Under the pieces are notes generated by a model, which saw only the letters and a list, made by a program, of their open reading frames with translations, was not told the origin of the DNA and searched no databases. The position numbers were made by a program, and so were the translations under genes. Below are positions 36,247 to 46,700 of a stretch of DNA of 64,000 nucleotides, piece by piece; within the stretch, counting starts at the first letter, position 1; each line of letters starts with the position of its first letter. Origin of the DNA: Pseudomonadota bacterium (GTDB taxonomy: Bacteria; Pseudomonadota; Gammaproteobacteria; Burkholderiales; Burkholderiaceae_C); NCBI GenBank assembly GCA_021819435.1, contig JAKARB010000008.1, positions 158,361 to 222,360 of the forward strand, in the 5' to 3' direction.

Positions 36247-37788
36247 ATGACCGACAAGCTCATCATCTTCGACACCACCCTGCGCGACGGCGAACAATCG
36301 CCCGGCGCCTCCATGACCCGCGAGGAAAAGCTGCGCATCGCCCGCCAGCTCGAACGCATGAAGGTGGACGTGATGGAGGCCGGCTTCGCGGCTTCGTCCA
36401 ACGGTGATTTCGAGGCCATCAAGGCCATCGCCGATGTCATCAAGGACTCCACCGTGTGTTCGCTGGCCCGCGCGAATGACCGCGACATCAGCCGCGCCGC
36501 CGAGGCCCTCAAGGGCGCCAACGCCTGGCGCATCCACACCTTCATCGCGACCAGCCCGCTGCACATGGAAAAGAAGCTGCGGATGTCGCCCGAGCAGGTG
36601 CTGGAGCAGGCGCGCAACTCGGTGCGTTTCGCCCGCAACCTGACGTCTGACGTCGAGTTCTCGGCCGAAGACGGCTACCGCTCCGAAATCGACTTCTTGG
36701 CCCGCGTCTGCGAAGCCGTGATCGCCGAGGGCGCGACCACCATCAACATCCCCGACACGGTGGGCTACGCCATCCCCGAGCTCTACGGCAACTTCATCCG
36801 CGAGTTGCGCGCCAAGGTGCCCAACTCCGACAAGGCCATCTGGTCGGTGCACTGCCACAACGACCTCGGCATGGCCGTGGCCAACTCGCTGGCCGGTGTG
36901 AAGATCGGCGGGGCGCGCCAGGTGGAGTGCACCATCAACGGCCTGGGCGAGCGCGCCGGCAACTGCGCCATGGAAGAAATCGTCATGGCGATCAAGACCC
37001 GCCGCGATTACTTCGGCCTCGAAGTCGGCGTCGACACGCGCCAGATCATGCCGGCCTCGCGCCTGGTTTCTCAGACCACCGGCTTCGTCGTGCAGCCCAA
37101 CAAGGCCGTGGTGGGCGCCAATGCCTTCGCGCACGCTTCGGGCATCCACCAGGACGGCGTGCTCAAGGCCCGCGACACCTACGAGATCATGCGTGCCGAA
37201 GACGTCGGCCTGTCGGCCAACAAGATCGTGCTGGGCAAGCTCTCGGGCCGCAACGCCTTCAAGCAGCGCCTGCAAGAGCTCGGCATCGAACTGGAGTCGG
37301 AGGCTGAGATCAACGCGGCCTTCGCCAAGTTCAAGGAGCTGGCCGATCGCAAGAGCGAAATCTTCGACGAGGACATCATCGCGCTGGTCGGCGACGAAAG
37401 CGTCACCAGCGAGCAGGAGCACTACCGGCTGGTCGCGCTGTCGCAGCAGTCGGAAATGGGGGAGCGCCCGCACGCCCGCGTGGTGTTCGCGGCCGGCAGC
37501 GAGGAGCACCGCAGCGAGTCCGAAGGCAACGGCCCGGTCGACGCCAGCGTCAAGGCCATTGAAGCTGTCGTGAAAAGTGGCGCGGAAATCCTCCTGTACT
37601 CGGTCAATGCCATCACCTCGGGAAGCACAGAATCCCAAGGTGAGGTGACGGTCCGTCTGCAGCATGGTGGTCGCGTCGTCAACGGGGTCGGAGCCGACCC
37701 GGACATCGTCGTGGCATCCGCCAAAGCCTACCTGGCAGCCCTCAACAAGCTGCACAGCAAGGCCGAAAGGGTGGCCGCGCAGGGGTGA
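36247..37788 (+). CDS. leuA: 2-isopropylmalate synthase
   Basis: 513 residues from ATG 36247 ([22 protein letters not shown]), preceded by gaggaga; the in-frame ATG at 36220 adds non-family sequence. First committed step of leucine synthesis: acetyl-CoA plus 2-oxoisovalerate. The TIM-barrel shows [13 protein letters not shown], the metal motif [16 protein letters not shown] and [17 protein letters not shown]. The linker and the C-terminal regulatory domain (about 390-513, [21 protein letters not shown]) that binds leucine are both present, so feedback inhibition is expected. No leader peptide was seen. Confidence 0.98.
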   Translation: MTDKLIIFDTTLRDGEQSPGASMTREEKLRIARQLERMKVDVMEAGFAASSNGDFEAIKAIADVIKDSTVCSLARANDRDISRAAEALKGANAWRIHTFIATSPLHMEKKLRMSPEQVLEQARNSVRFARNLTSDVEFSAEDGYRSEIDFLARVCEAVIAEGATTINIPDTVGYAIPELYGNFIRELRAKVPNSDKAIWSVHCHNDLGMAVANSLAGVKIGGARQVECTINGLGERAGNCAMEEIVMAIKTRRDYFGLEVGVDTRQIMPASRLVSQTTGFVVQPNKAVVGANAFAHASGIHQDGVLKARDTYEIMRAEDVGLSANKIVLGKLSGRNAFKQRLQELGIELESEAEINAAFAKFKELADRKSEIFDEDIIALVGDESVTSEQEHYRLVALSQQSEMGERPHARVVFAAGSEEHRSESEGNGPVDASVKAIEAVVKSGAEILLYSVNAITSGSTESQGEVTVRLQHGGRVVNGVGADPDIVVASAKAYLAALNKLHSKAERVAAQG

Positions 37789-37846
37789 AAACCCTCGCGC
37801 CGATGGCCTGATGCTCCAGGCCGCTTGATGAGTGACGCGTAAGTCC

Positions 37847-37874
37847 TTGATTTGCGCGTCATTTTCATTACACT
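37847..37874 (+). promoter_or_regulatory. Sigma-70-type promoter of the PBP7-like gene
   Basis: -35 ttgatt (37847-37852) and -10 tacact (37869-37874) with a 16-base spacer. The transcript would begin near 37881, which supports the GTG at 37901 over earlier in-frame starts. Confidence 0.5.
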
Positions 37875-37900
37875 CCCGGTGTGGACGAAAGGGCTGTGAC

Positions 37901-39175
37901 GTGGTGTACAGAAAATTGAAGGCATCCCACTGGATGTTGATGGCATGGGTGGCCTGCGTGGCCGTGTTTTCACAGCCCCAACTGGCTGAGGCCAAAGCGA
38001 CTTCGAGCGAGCCCAAAGCTCAGACCGCCAAGAAGGCCAAATCCACCAAGGTGGTCAAGTCTTCCTCCAAGACATCTTCCAAGGCCTCCAGCCGCAAGCA
38101 GGTCGCTGCTGAGCGCACCCCGTCCAGTCAGGGCCGCCAGCGCAAGGTGACCGCAGCTCGTTCCACCGAATCGCGTGCCAGCGCTGCCGAGCGCGCTTCG
38201 AGCAAGCGCACTGCGTCCGTTGACCGTGTGCAGCCCGCCCGGGTTTCTCGCACTGACGACGTGCCGGCCTTTTCGCGCATCGCCGTGAGTTCCCCCAACG
38301 CGCTCACGCGCCCCACCGCCAGCCTCGTGGCGGCTTCAGGTGCCAAGGGCGCGTCCTTTGGCCAGCTCTATGGCCTGCACCAGACGCAAGACCCGCTGGA
38401 GCTCAAGTCCAGCGTTGCACTGGTGATGGACCAGGACACCAACGAGGTGATGCTGTCGAAGAACCCCGAGGCCGTCCTGCCGATCGCTTCGCTGACCAAG
38501 CTGATGACGGCGGTGGTCGTGGTGGAGGCTCACCTGCCGATGGATGACCTCGTCACCATCACCATCGACGATGTCGACACCGAGAAGAACAGCAGCTCCC
38601 GCCTGGCTGTGGGCTCCACCCTGAGCCGAGGCGAACTGCTGCACCTGGCGCTGATGTCTTCTGAGAACCGTGCTGCTCATGCCTTGGGGCGCACCTACCC
38701 GGGTGGCTTGTCTGCGTTCGTCAGCGCCATGAACGCCAAAGCCCGCCTGCTGGGCATGCACGACACCCACTACGTTGACCCCACCGGCCTGAACAGCGGC
38801 AACCAGGCCTCGGCGCGTGACCTGGCCACCCTGGTCAAGGCGGCCTATCAGCAACCCCTGATCCGCGAACTGTCTGTGACGCCCGAGCACGCCGTGCGCC
38901 TGGGCAACCGCCAGCTCCAGTTCCGCAACACCAACAGCCTGGTGCGCAGCCCGGCCTGGGACATCGGCCTGCAAAAGACCGGCTACATCGTTGAAGCTGG
39001 CCGCTGCCTCGTCATGCAAGCCAGCATGGCCGGCCGCAAGTTCATCATGGTGTTCCTTGATTCGGCCGGCAAGTACTCGCGTCAGGCAGATGCCGAGCGC
39101 GTGCGTCGCTGGATCGAGAACGCTGCCCAGAAGGGCACCCTCACAACCCACGCCTCGGCCAAGGTCACGTCCTGA
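37901..39175 (+). CDS. pbpG: D-alanyl-D-alanine endopeptidase, PBP7 type
   Basis: 424 residues from GTG 37901 (VVYRKLKASHWMLMAWV); earlier in-frame ATG 37832 lies upstream of the likely promoter. A signal peptide ends near LAEA (about 30). Residues about 32-110 are a Lys/Ser/Thr/Arg-rich low-complexity linker. The penicillin-binding domain (about 160-420) has SxxK at Ser197-Lys200 (SLTK), SEN of the SxN motif and KTG in LQKTGYIVEAG. PBP7-type enzymes cut D-Ala-meso-DAP cross-links in peptidoglycan. Convergent with the IclR gene across a shared hairpin. Confidence 0.93.
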   Translation: MVYRKLKASHWMLMAWVACVAVFSQPQLAEAKATSSEPKAQTAKKAKSTKVVKSSSKTSSKASSRKQVAAERTPSSQGRQRKVTAARSTESRASAAERASSKRTASVDRVQPARVSRTDDVPAFSRIAVSSPNALTRPTASLVAASGAKGASFGQLYGLHQTQDPLELKSSVALVMDQDTNEVMLSKNPEAVLPIASLTKLMTAVVVVEAHLPMDDLVTITIDDVDTEKNSSSRLAVGSTLSRGELLHLALMSSENRAAHALGRTYPGGLSAFVSAMNAKARLLGMHDTHYVDPTGLNSGNQASARDLATLVKAAYQQPLIRELSVTPEHAVRLGNRQLQFRNTNSLVRSPAWDIGLQKTGYIVEAGRCLVMQASMAGRKFIMVFLDSAGKYSRQADAERVRRWIENAAQKGTLTTHASAKVTS

Positions 39176-39221
39176 CTTTTGTCAAAGCCAGCCGGGCGTG
39201 GTCTTGAGCCATGCCCATGAA

Positions 39222-39243
39222 AACGGGCCCCGCAGGGCCCGTT
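39222..39243 (-). terminator. Hairpin between PBP7-like gene and IclR gene
   Basis: Nine-base perfect stem aacgggccc / gggcccgtt with a four-base loop. The minus strand has tttt after the stem, the plus strand has no T-tract, so it best serves the minus-strand IclR gene. Confidence 0.6.
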
Positions 39244-39292
39244 CGCGTGTCTGCCAATGCATGCGCATTGGCGCGAGGTGCTCGCGCGTGCT

Positions 39293-40048
39293 TCACCCAG
39301 CAGATGGGTCTTGCCAGCCCATGGCCAGCGAGATGCGCTGAGCGCAGGCCTTGAGGGCTTCTTGCCATTCGGGCGGTACGCCGCGCGAGTGCCCGATGTT
39401 GAGGGCCAGGCTGGCCACCACACTGCCCAGGTCGTCGTGAATGGGCGCCACCACCGTCTGAGAGCCCGGCTCTCCTTGCTCCACATCGATGGCCACACCA
39501 GTCTGTCGGATCTGGCTCAGTTCGGCCTGCAGGCTTTCGAGGCGCAGTCCATTTGTCTGGCTCAGTGCGTTGAGCACCAGCGGGGTTTCGCTGAGCAAAA
39601 GAACCTTGCCTGCAGCGCACCCGGTGATCGGCAGACGCAGGCCCATCACCCGTGTCACCTGCACGCCGCTGCGCTCGGAGACGGTGCGCTCCACGCACAG
39701 AGCTTCGTCGTCGTGTCGCACGAACAGCGACACCGATTGGCCGGTGACGCGGTGCAGCTCCTGCATGGGGCGAACGGCGAGCTCGCGCACATCGAGCCGA
39801 GCCTTGACCAAGTTGCCCAAGGCCAACAGCCGAATGCCCAGGCGATAGGCACCGGGCCCTGATCGCTCGACCAGGCCGCCGCAAGCCAGGTCGTTGAGGA
39901 TGCGGTGTGCCGTCGAGGGGTGCAGGCTGGTGCGCTCGCTGATGGACTTCAACGACATGGCCTCACTGCCGTGGGCCAGCGTGTCGAGCAAGGAGAACAT
40001 CCTGCCCAGCACCTGGATGGACGTGCCGTCTGGTCTGGTATCGCTCAT
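39293..40048 (-). CDS. IclR family transcriptional regulator
   Basis: 251 residues from ATG 40048 (MSDTRPDGTSIQVLGRMFSLLDTLA), with aagga upstream. The N-terminal winged HTH (about 10-70) includes MSLKSISERTSLHPSTAHRILNDLACGGLVERSGPGAYRLG. The C-terminal IclR effector domain (about 80-245) includes LPITGCAAGKVLLL and AAPIHDD-like VVAPIHDDLGSVVASLAL. Family members control catabolic genes in response to small aromatic or keto acids; effector and targets are unknown. It is divergent from the TIGR03790 gene (123 bases), the nearest possible target. Confidence 0.93.
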   Translation of the reverse strand: MSDTRPDGTSIQVLGRMFSLLDTLAHGSEAMSLKSISERTSLHPSTAHRILNDLACGGLVERSGPGAYRLGIRLLALGNLVKARLDVRELAVRPMQELHRVTGQSVSLFVRHDDEALCVERTVSERSGVQVTRVMGLRLPITGCAAGKVLLLSETPLVLNALSQTNGLRLESLQAELSQIRQTGVAIDVEQGEPGSQTVVAPIHDDLGSVVASLALNIGHSRGVPPEWQEALKACAQRISLAMGWQDPSAG

Positions 40049-40171
40049 CGGGTTTTCCTTCGGCGCAATGGCCTTTTGGGACGTGGGATGAAGCATCAAT
40101 CGGCGAAACTGGCGGTTCCTTGAGTGCAGTTCCACTTTTCCCATGTGCCTTTTTTGGCATCTGATACGGCC

Positions 40172-41326
40172 ATGCACAGGATCGGTTCTTTTTTGCCCCG
40201 CGCCGGCTTGATGGCGTCCACTTTCCTGGCCCTGTTTTGTTGGATGGGGCCGATGTCGATCAAGGCGCAGCCCAGCGCCTCGCCAGCCGCGTCCCCGCGC
40301 GAAGGGGGCGCGTCGGAGGAGGGCGGTGATGCGTCGCGCCATCAATGGGTCAGGGTGCCCCGGGTGTGGGGGCGGATCACGGCGGAGGAGCTCGGCGTCG
40401 TCATCAACCTGGACGACCCGTATTCGGTGGAGGTCGGCGAGTACTACATCCGTGCGCGCAAAATCCCGCCGTCTCAGGTGCTGAAAGTGCACCTGCCCGT
40501 TCGCCCCACGCTCGATCGGCAGGAGTTCCAGGCCTTGCGCAGGCAGGTGGATGGCTTTTTCGGGGCACGCACGCAGGGTCTGGCCTTGGCCTGGCGGCAG
40601 CCGCACGCGGTGGAATGCCACAGCATCACCGGGGCGCTGGCGCAGGGCTTCGACCCGGAGTTCTGCGAGAAGACCTGCTCACCTGGCAAGCCTTCCCGGT
40701 ATTTCGGCTCGCCCACCACCCATCCGATGCGCGACTTGGGCATGCGCCTGAGCATGCTGCTCGCTGCACCCGACGTGGCCCAGGCCAAGGCCCTGATCAA
40801 CCGCGGTGTGGCTTCCGATGGCACCTTGAGCCAGCGTGGGCCGAAAGCAGCCAACGCGCACTTCGTCACCACCTCCGACACCTTGCGCAGCGTGCGCAGC
40901 CAGTTGTTTCCACCCGCAGGCCCCTTGCCGACCTTTGGGATCGATGTCCACCTTGATCGGACCGATGCCTTGCGCAACGCCGACAGGGTGCTGATCTACC
41001 TGACCGGGCGGGAGGAGGTCAACGCCCTGGAGACGATCAACTTCCTGCCCGGTGCGCTGGCCGATCACCTGACTTCGTTTGGCGGCGTGCTCGACAAGCC
41101 CAACAGCCAGATGACGGTGATGTCTTGGATCCAGGCCGGCGCCACCGCCAGCCACGGCACGGTCAGCGAGCCTTGTGCGTACGTGCAGAAGTTTCCGCAT
41201 CCGCAGTTGCTGCTGCTGTTCTATGCCCAGGGCGCCTCTGCCATGGAGGCCTACTGGAAAAGCGTGGCCTGGCCGCGCCAGAGCCTGTTTGTGGGCGAGC
41301 CGCTGGCGGCGCCTTTCGCCCGATGA
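40172..41326 (+). CDS. TIGR03790 family exported protein
   Basis: 384 residues from ATG 40172 (MHRIGSFLPRAGLMASTF); in-frame 40124 is an alternative. A signal peptide ends near SIKAQ. The mature part matches the TIGR03790 family: LGVVINLDDPYSVEVGEYYIRARKIPPSQVL, FCEKTC, NFLPGALADHLTSFGG, ATASHGTVSEPCAYVQKFPHP. The Ala-Ser-His-Gly-x-x-x-Glu-Pro-Cys segment with conserved His and Cys looks like an active site, reminiscent of caspase-like or gingipain-type folds, but no function is established. It stands alone between IclR and the squalene-synthase-like gene. Confidence 0.85.
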   Translation: MHRIGSFLPRAGLMASTFLALFCWMGPMSIKAQPSASPAASPREGGASEEGGDASRHQWVRVPRVWGRITAEELGVVINLDDPYSVEVGEYYIRARKIPPSQVLKVHLPVRPTLDRQEFQALRRQVDGFFGARTQGLALAWRQPHAVECHSITGALAQGFDPEFCEKTCSPGKPSRYFGSPTTHPMRDLGMRLSMLLAAPDVAQAKALINRGVASDGTLSQRGPKAANAHFVTTSDTLRSVRSQLFPPAGPLPTFGIDVHLDRTDALRNADRVLIYLTGREEVNALETINFLPGALADHLTSFGGVLDKPNSQMTVMSWIQAGATASHGTVSEPCAYVQKFPHPQLLLLFYAQGASAMEAYWKSVAWPRQSLFVGEPLAAPFAR

Positions 41327-41363
41327 CTCACAAAAAGACGGGCGAAGCGCACAAGGCTGAGCC

Positions 41364-42233
41364 TCAGCGCAGCCAGCCCCAGGCCACGCGTTGAGCGATC
41401 CAGGCCTTGCGCCAAGGGGTCAGCAGCAAACGTTGGTGCAGCACGGCGTCGCCCGCAGCAGCCACCACCTCGACTTGAGCAAGTGCCAGGTGTGCGAGCA
41501 GCACCAGCGGACGCAGCGCACGTGCCTGCTCAGAGGGCAAGCGCTTGATCTGCCCGAGGGCGTCCTCGAGAGGGGCCCGGGCGCGTGATGCCAGGTCCGC
41601 CAGGAGGGGCGTCCAGCCAGGCGGTGTCTGGGCTGGCACCGGCTTCGTCAACTGGTGTGCTTTCACGTCGTGTTTTTGCAGCAGGTCGATGCCGACCATG
41701 ACCCAGCCGGCGCGCGCGTCCTGTCCCAGGCGAGCCAGCCGGTGGCTCATGCGCAGGCCCACGCCCAGCAGGCGGGCGGCCTCCCGCGCGGGCTCGCTGT
41801 CTGCGCCAAGCAGGCAAGCAGCGCCTTCACACGCTAAGCCGGTGGTCTGGCGGGCGTGGTGAACGAAGTGCGCCTCATCCATCCAGCGGTTTTGGTGCAC
41901 GAGTTGGATCAGGCCCTCGACTTGGTTCAGCCAGAGTGGTGCCGCAGGCCAGCTCGCGTTCTGCGGCAAGGTCAGGCGGACGCGTTCGCGCATCAAGGGG
42001 TGATTGGGCTGGCCTTCTTCGGTGGTTCGGAGCTCGTTGATCCACCAGCGCAGCTTGGTTTCCGCGACGCCCGGGTCGTGCACGTCCAGTGGAATGCGAG
42101 CGGTCTCATGCCACCAGTTCGCCCAGCAACTCAGGGCAGGGCGGTGGGCGAGCGTCGTGAGCCGCAACGCATGGGCCAGGCTGCTGCCTGCTCGCGGGAA
42201 GGATGGCTGCGGCGGACTTTTGTTCTCGGACAT
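41364..42233 (-). CDS. Squalene/phytoene synthase-like protein
   Basis: 289 residues from ATG 42233 (MSENKSPPQPSFPRAG). The all-alpha trans-prenyltransferase fold is suggested by IPLDVHDPGVAETKLRWWINEL, and by ETxxx-like and GxxLxxxHRLARLGQD segments. The two DxxxD motifs that bind prenyl diphosphates are degenerate (VHDPGVAE and IDLLQKHDV), so it more resembles the NDUFAF6-like/short squalene-synthase-like group of betaproteobacteria than a true phytoene synthase. No other carotenoid or hopanoid gene is nearby. Function uncertain. Confidence 0.75.
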   Translation of the reverse strand: MSENKSPPQPSFPRAGSSLAHALRLTTLAHRPALSCWANWWHETARIPLDVHDPGVAETKLRWWINELRTTEEGQPNHPLMRERVRLTLPQNASWPAAPLWLNQVEGLIQLVHQNRWMDEAHFVHHARQTTGLACEGAACLLGADSEPAREAARLLGVGLRMSHRLARLGQDARAGWVMVGIDLLQKHDVKAHQLTKPVPAQTPPGWTPLLADLASRARAPLEDALGQIKRLPSEQARALRPLVLLAHLALAQVEVVAAAGDAVLHQRLLLTPWRKAWIAQRVAWGWLR

Positions 42234-42310
42234 CTTCTTTGGATCTAGGGTTTGCCCGTGATAAACAACAGCAGGCGGGCAAAGAATTCGCCATTGTCTC
42301 AACAGCCGAA

Positions 42311-42340
42311 TTGACATGGGTGCTTGCGCGTGCCTACATT
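42311..42340 (+). promoter_or_regulatory. Sigma-70-type promoter of the RND efflux operon
   Basis: -35 ttgaca (42311-42316), a perfect consensus, and -10 tacatt (42335-42340), 18-base spacer, about 100 bases before the adaptor ATG. Confidence 0.68.
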
Positions 42341-42358
42341 ACTGACCCGCGGGTCAGT
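42341..42358 (+). promoter_or_regulatory. 18-bp palindromic operator at the RND promoter
   Basis: actgacccgcgggtcagt is a perfect inverted repeat that starts at the base following the -10 box and covers the expected transcription start. This is the usual position for a TetR- or MarR-type repressor site. No such regulator gene is adjacent. Confidence 0.6.
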
Positions 42359-42438
42359 TGCTGAGCCACCGAGTTGGCATGGGTGATCCGATCCGACCGC
42401 GACGGCGGTCATCCTGCTGCTTCCAACCCCTGCACACC

Positions 42439-43722
42439 ATGCGCTGGCCTTTGGCAAACCCCGAATTTTCCGCGTCGTCTTCCGCAGCCTTCTCTGAAGG
42501 CGCTTCCAAGGCCTCTGACACCGTTGCCAGTTCCAAAGGCTTTTGTTTCCCCTTTGGCTCCCCTTTTGGCCCCCACTTTGCTGCGGCGGCCATCCTTTTG
42601 GCCTCTGCTGCGCTCTTGAGTGCCTGCGGCAATCACGCCGAAGAGGCACCTGCGGTGCGTGCCGTCCGCACCGTCGTGCTGACCGATGGCGGTGGCGCAT
42701 TGCAACGCGAATTCTCGGCCGACATCCGCGCTCGAACCGAATCCCGCCTGTCCTTCCGCGTGGGCGGCAAGGTCACGCAGCGCGCGGTGGAACTGGGGCA
42801 GCGCGTGAAGGCCGGCCAGTTGCTCGCCCAGGTCGATCCGCAAGACTTGCGGCTCGGTGCCGACGCCGCTCGAGCCGCGTTGTCGGCAGCCGAAGCCCAG
42901 GCCGCGCAGGCCAGCGCCGACCTGACCCGCTTCAAGGAGCTGCGTGCCAAGGGCTTCATCAGCGAGGCCGAGCTTGAGCGCCACACCACCGCCGAGCGCG
43001 CCGCGCAAGCCAGCCTGCGCCAGGCTCGTGCTCAGGCCGGCGTGCAGCTCAACCAGGCGGGGTATGCCTCGTTGACGGCGGGTGCACCGGGTGTCATCAC
43101 CTCGGTTGATGTCGAGCCCGGCCAGGTCGTCGGCGCGGGGCAGCCCGTGCTCACGCTGGCCCAGGACGGCCCGCGTGACGTCGTCTTCGCGGTGCCGGAA
43201 GACATGGGCCCGACCGTGCGCGCTCTGATCGGCAAGCCCGCAGGCATCCAGGTGCGCCGCTGGGGCACGGCAGACTTGGCCCCGGCCAAGGTCCGCGAGG
43301 TCGCGGCGGCCACCGACAACCTCACACGCACCTTGCTGGTCAAGGCCGACATCGGCGACCTGCAGACCGAACTCGGCCAGACGGCCGCCGTGCTTGTGCG
43401 CACCCCGACCCGTGTCCAAGGGGGCATCCAACTGCCTTTGCACGCCTTGGCCCAGCGCGAAGGCCACTCCGTGGTCTGGGTGCTCGACGGCCAGTCGATG
43501 ACCGTCAAGCCGCAGCCCGTGGTCACGGGTGACGTGGTGGGCAACGTGGTCCTGGTCGCCCAAGGCCTGCAACCGGGCCAGGAAATCGTGACTGCTGGCG
43601 TGCACGTGCTCACCCCTGGCCAGAAGGTCAAACGCTACGTCGAACCCGGACTGGGCGAACGCCCTGCCGTGCCGCCCGCTGGCGCGTCCAACGCGTCGGC
43701 CGCCACGCCTTCCCGTTCCTGA
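42439..43722 (+). CDS. RND efflux periplasmic adaptor lipoprotein
   Basis: 427 residues from ATG 42439 (MRWPLANPEFSA). A long N-terminal part with a hydrophobic lipoprotein signal ends in lipobox LLSAC (about residues 59-63); an in-frame earlier start exists at 42358. The mature protein is a HlyD/AcrA-type membrane-fusion protein: lipoyl half-motifs (RLSFRVGGKVTQRAVELGQRVKAGQLLAQVDP), a short alpha hairpin (about 110-175), then GAPGVITSVDVEPGQVVGAGQPVLTL and a beta-barrel domain. It links the pump to an outer membrane channel. The permease gene follows after 45 bases. Confidence 0.94.
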   Translation: MRWPLANPEFSASSSAAFSEGASKASDTVASSKGFCFPFGSPFGPHFAAAAILLASAALLSACGNHAEEAPAVRAVRTVVLTDGGGALQREFSADIRARTESRLSFRVGGKVTQRAVELGQRVKAGQLLAQVDPQDLRLGADAARAALSAAEAQAAQASADLTRFKELRAKGFISEAELERHTTAERAAQASLRQARAQAGVQLNQAGYASLTAGAPGVITSVDVEPGQVVGAGQPVLTLAQDGPRDVVFAVPEDMGPTVRALIGKPAGIQVRRWGTADLAPAKVREVAAATDNLTRTLLVKADIGDLQTELGQTAAVLVRTPTRVQGGIQLPLHALAQREGHSVVWVLDGQSMTVKPQPVVTGDVVGNVVLVAQGLQPGQEIVTAGVHVLTPGQKVKRYVEPGLGERPAVPPAGASNASAATPSRS

Positions 43723-43767
43723 TCCCCACGCGGATCATCGAGCAACCGACCCGATCAGGAGCAGGTG

Positions 43768-46700
43768 GTGAGTCACACCGAACACGACACGGCTGAGCCC
43801 CAGGCGCAGCGCTTCAACATCTCCCGCTGGGCGCTGGAACACCGCGCCCTCACGCGCTACCTCATGGTGGTGCTGATGCTGCTGGGCATCGCGGCCTACT
43901 TCCAGCTGGGCCAGGACGAGGACCCGCCCTTCGCCTTCCGCGTGATGGTGGTGCGTGCCTACTGGCCCGGCACCACGGCGCAGCAGATGGCCGAGCAGGT
44001 CACCGACAAGATCGAGCGCACCTTGCAAGAGGTGCCATACGCCGACCGCATCCAGTCCTACACCAAGCCGGGCGAGTCGTTCACGCTGATGGTGGTCAAG
44101 GACTCGTCTCCCCCGAAGGAGATCCCCAACCTCTGGTACCAGGTGCGCAAGAAGATCGGCGACATGCGCGCCACCTTGCCGCAGGGCGTCATCGGGCCTT
44201 TCTTCAACGACGAGTTCGGCGACGTCTACGGCACCATCTACGCGCTCTCGGCCGATGGCTTCACCGATGAGGAATTGCGCCAGTTCGCCGAGCGCGTGCG
44301 CTCGGACATGCTGCGCGTGCCGGGCGTGGCCAAGGTCGAGCTCTTCGGGGTGCAGCCCGAGAAGGTCTTTGTCGAGATCCCGCAGCAAAAGCTCGCGCAG
44401 CTCGGCATCGACATGAACCGCATCGTGGCCGAGCTCAACGCGCAGAACGCCATCGAAAGCGGCGGCGTCTACACAGGCGAGCGCTTGGCCGTGCAGATGC
44501 GCGTCAACGGCGCCTTCCAGAACATCGAGCAACTGCGCCAGGTGCCGATCCGCGTGACGAACCCGGCCACGGGGCAATCGCGCAACCTGCGCCTGGGTGA
44601 CATCGCGCAGATCCGCCGTGGCTACGAGGACCCGGCTTCCATCAAGGTGCGGCACCAGGGCAAGCAGGTCGTCGCCTTGGGCATTTCCATGGCCAAGGGC
44701 GGCGACATCATCGCCCTTGGCAAGGACCTGAAGACGGCGTCCGAGCGCATCCGTGGCAGCCTGCCCGTGGGCATCGAGCTCGACCAGATCCAGGACCAGC
44801 CGCAGGCCGTGTCGTCGTCGGTGGGCGAGTTCGTGAAGGTGCTGATCGAGGCCGTGGTGGTCGTGCTGGCCGTGAGCTTCATCAGCCTGGGTCTGCACAC
44901 CAAGCCGCTGCGCCTGGACGTGTGGCCCGGCCTGGTGGTGGCCATCACCATCCCGCTGGTGCTGGCCATGACCTTCCTGGTCATGTACTACGCCAACGTG
45001 GGCCTGCACAAGATCTCGCTGGGCGCGCTCATCATCGCCTTGGGCCTGCTGGTCGACGACGCCATCATCGCCGTCGAGATGATGGTCCACAAGCTGGAAG
45101 AGGGCTACGACAAGGTGCGCGCCGCCACCGCCGCCTACGACATCACGGCCATCCCCATGCTGACCGGCACGCTCATCACGGCGGCGGGCTTCCTGCCCAT
45201 CGGGATGGCCAAGTCGGCGGTGGGCGAGTACACCTTCGCCATCTTCGCGGTCACGGCGGCCGCGCTGCTGCTGTCCTGGCTGGTGTCGGTCTACTTCGTT
45301 CCCTACCTGGGCCTGCTGCTGCTCAAGACCAAACCCAAAGTGGCCGAGGGCAACAGCGCCGACCTGTACAACACGCCCTTCTACAGCCGCTTCAAGCGCC
45401 TGGTGAACTGGTGCGTCGAACACCGCTGGGCCACCATCGGCCTGACCATCCTGGCGCTGGTGCTGGGCGTGGCCGGCATGGGCAAGGTGCAGCAACAGTT
45501 CTTCCCCGACTCCAGTCGCCCCGAACTGATCGTCGACCTGTGGCTGGAAGAGGGCGCCAGCATCCGTGCCTCGGAAGACATCGCCCGCCGCTTCGAGGCC
45601 CGCATGCTCAAGGAGCCCGGCGTCAAAACCGTGAGCACCTGGATCGGCAGCGGCCTGCCGCGCTTCTACCTGCCCATGGACCAGATCTTCCCGCAGAGCA
45701 ACATCAGCCAGGTTGTGCTCATCCCCGAGAGCCCACAGGAGCGTGAACGCCTGCGCCACGCGCTACCCGAGATCATGGCTACAGAGTTCCCCGAAGTGCG
45801 AGGCCGAGTCCGCCTGCTGCCCAACGGCCCGCCCGTGCCTTACCCCGTGCAGTTCCGCATCGTCGGTGAAGACGTGACCGTGCTGCGTGGCATCGCCGAT
45901 CAGGCCAAGGACATCATGCGCGCCCACCCTGACCTGCACGGCGTCAACGACAACTGGAACGAGTCGGTCAAGGCGATCCGCCTCTCTGTGGACCAGGACA
46001 AGGCCCGTGCCCTGGGCGTGAGCTCGCAGTCCATCGCCCAGGCCAGCCGCATCCTGACCTCGGGCGCGCCGCTGGCCCAATATCGCGAGGGCGACCGCCT
46101 CATCGACATCGAGTTCCGCGTGCCGAAATCCGAGCGCCTCACGCTCGAAGCGCTGGACAACGCCTACGTGCCCAGCGCCACCGGCCGCATGATCCCGGTG
46201 CTGCAGGTGGCCAAGCCCAAGCTGGTCTGGGAGCCAGGCGTGTTGTGGCGCGAAGGCCGCCACTTCGCCATCACCGTGCAGGCCGACGTGCGCGACGGCG
46301 TGCAGGGCCCGACCGTCAGCCAGGCCCTGTGGCCCAAGCTGCAAGCCATGCAGGCCGACCTGCCGCCGGGCTACCACATCGAACTGGCCGGCACCGCCGA
46401 GGAAAGCTCGAAGGGGCAGGGCTCCATCTTCGCCAACGTGCCGGTGATGCTGTTCATCATCTTCACGCTGCTGATGCTGCAACTGCAGAGCTTTTCGCGC
46501 GCCATGCTGGTCTTCCTGACCGGCCCGATGGGCATCGCCGGCGTGGCCATGGCCCTGCTTGCACTCAACCGGCCCTTCGGCTTCGTCGCGCTGCTCGGTG
46601 TCATCGCGCTGATGGGCATGATCATGCGCAACTCCGTGATCCTGATCGACCAGATCGAGCAGGACCGCGCCCGCGGCGTGCCCACCTGGGACGCCATCGT

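Noticed and set aside
35191..38016. Minus-strand open frame of about 940 codons opposite pssA-leuA
   Set aside because: Mirror frame of pssA and leuA, which have complete motifs; no Shine-Dalgarno and no domain.
42308..42385. Near-repeat of gaattgacatgggtg (42309 on) and gagttggcatgggtg (42371 on)
   Set aside because: Two imperfect copies only; may be chance, and the second has no promoter geometry.
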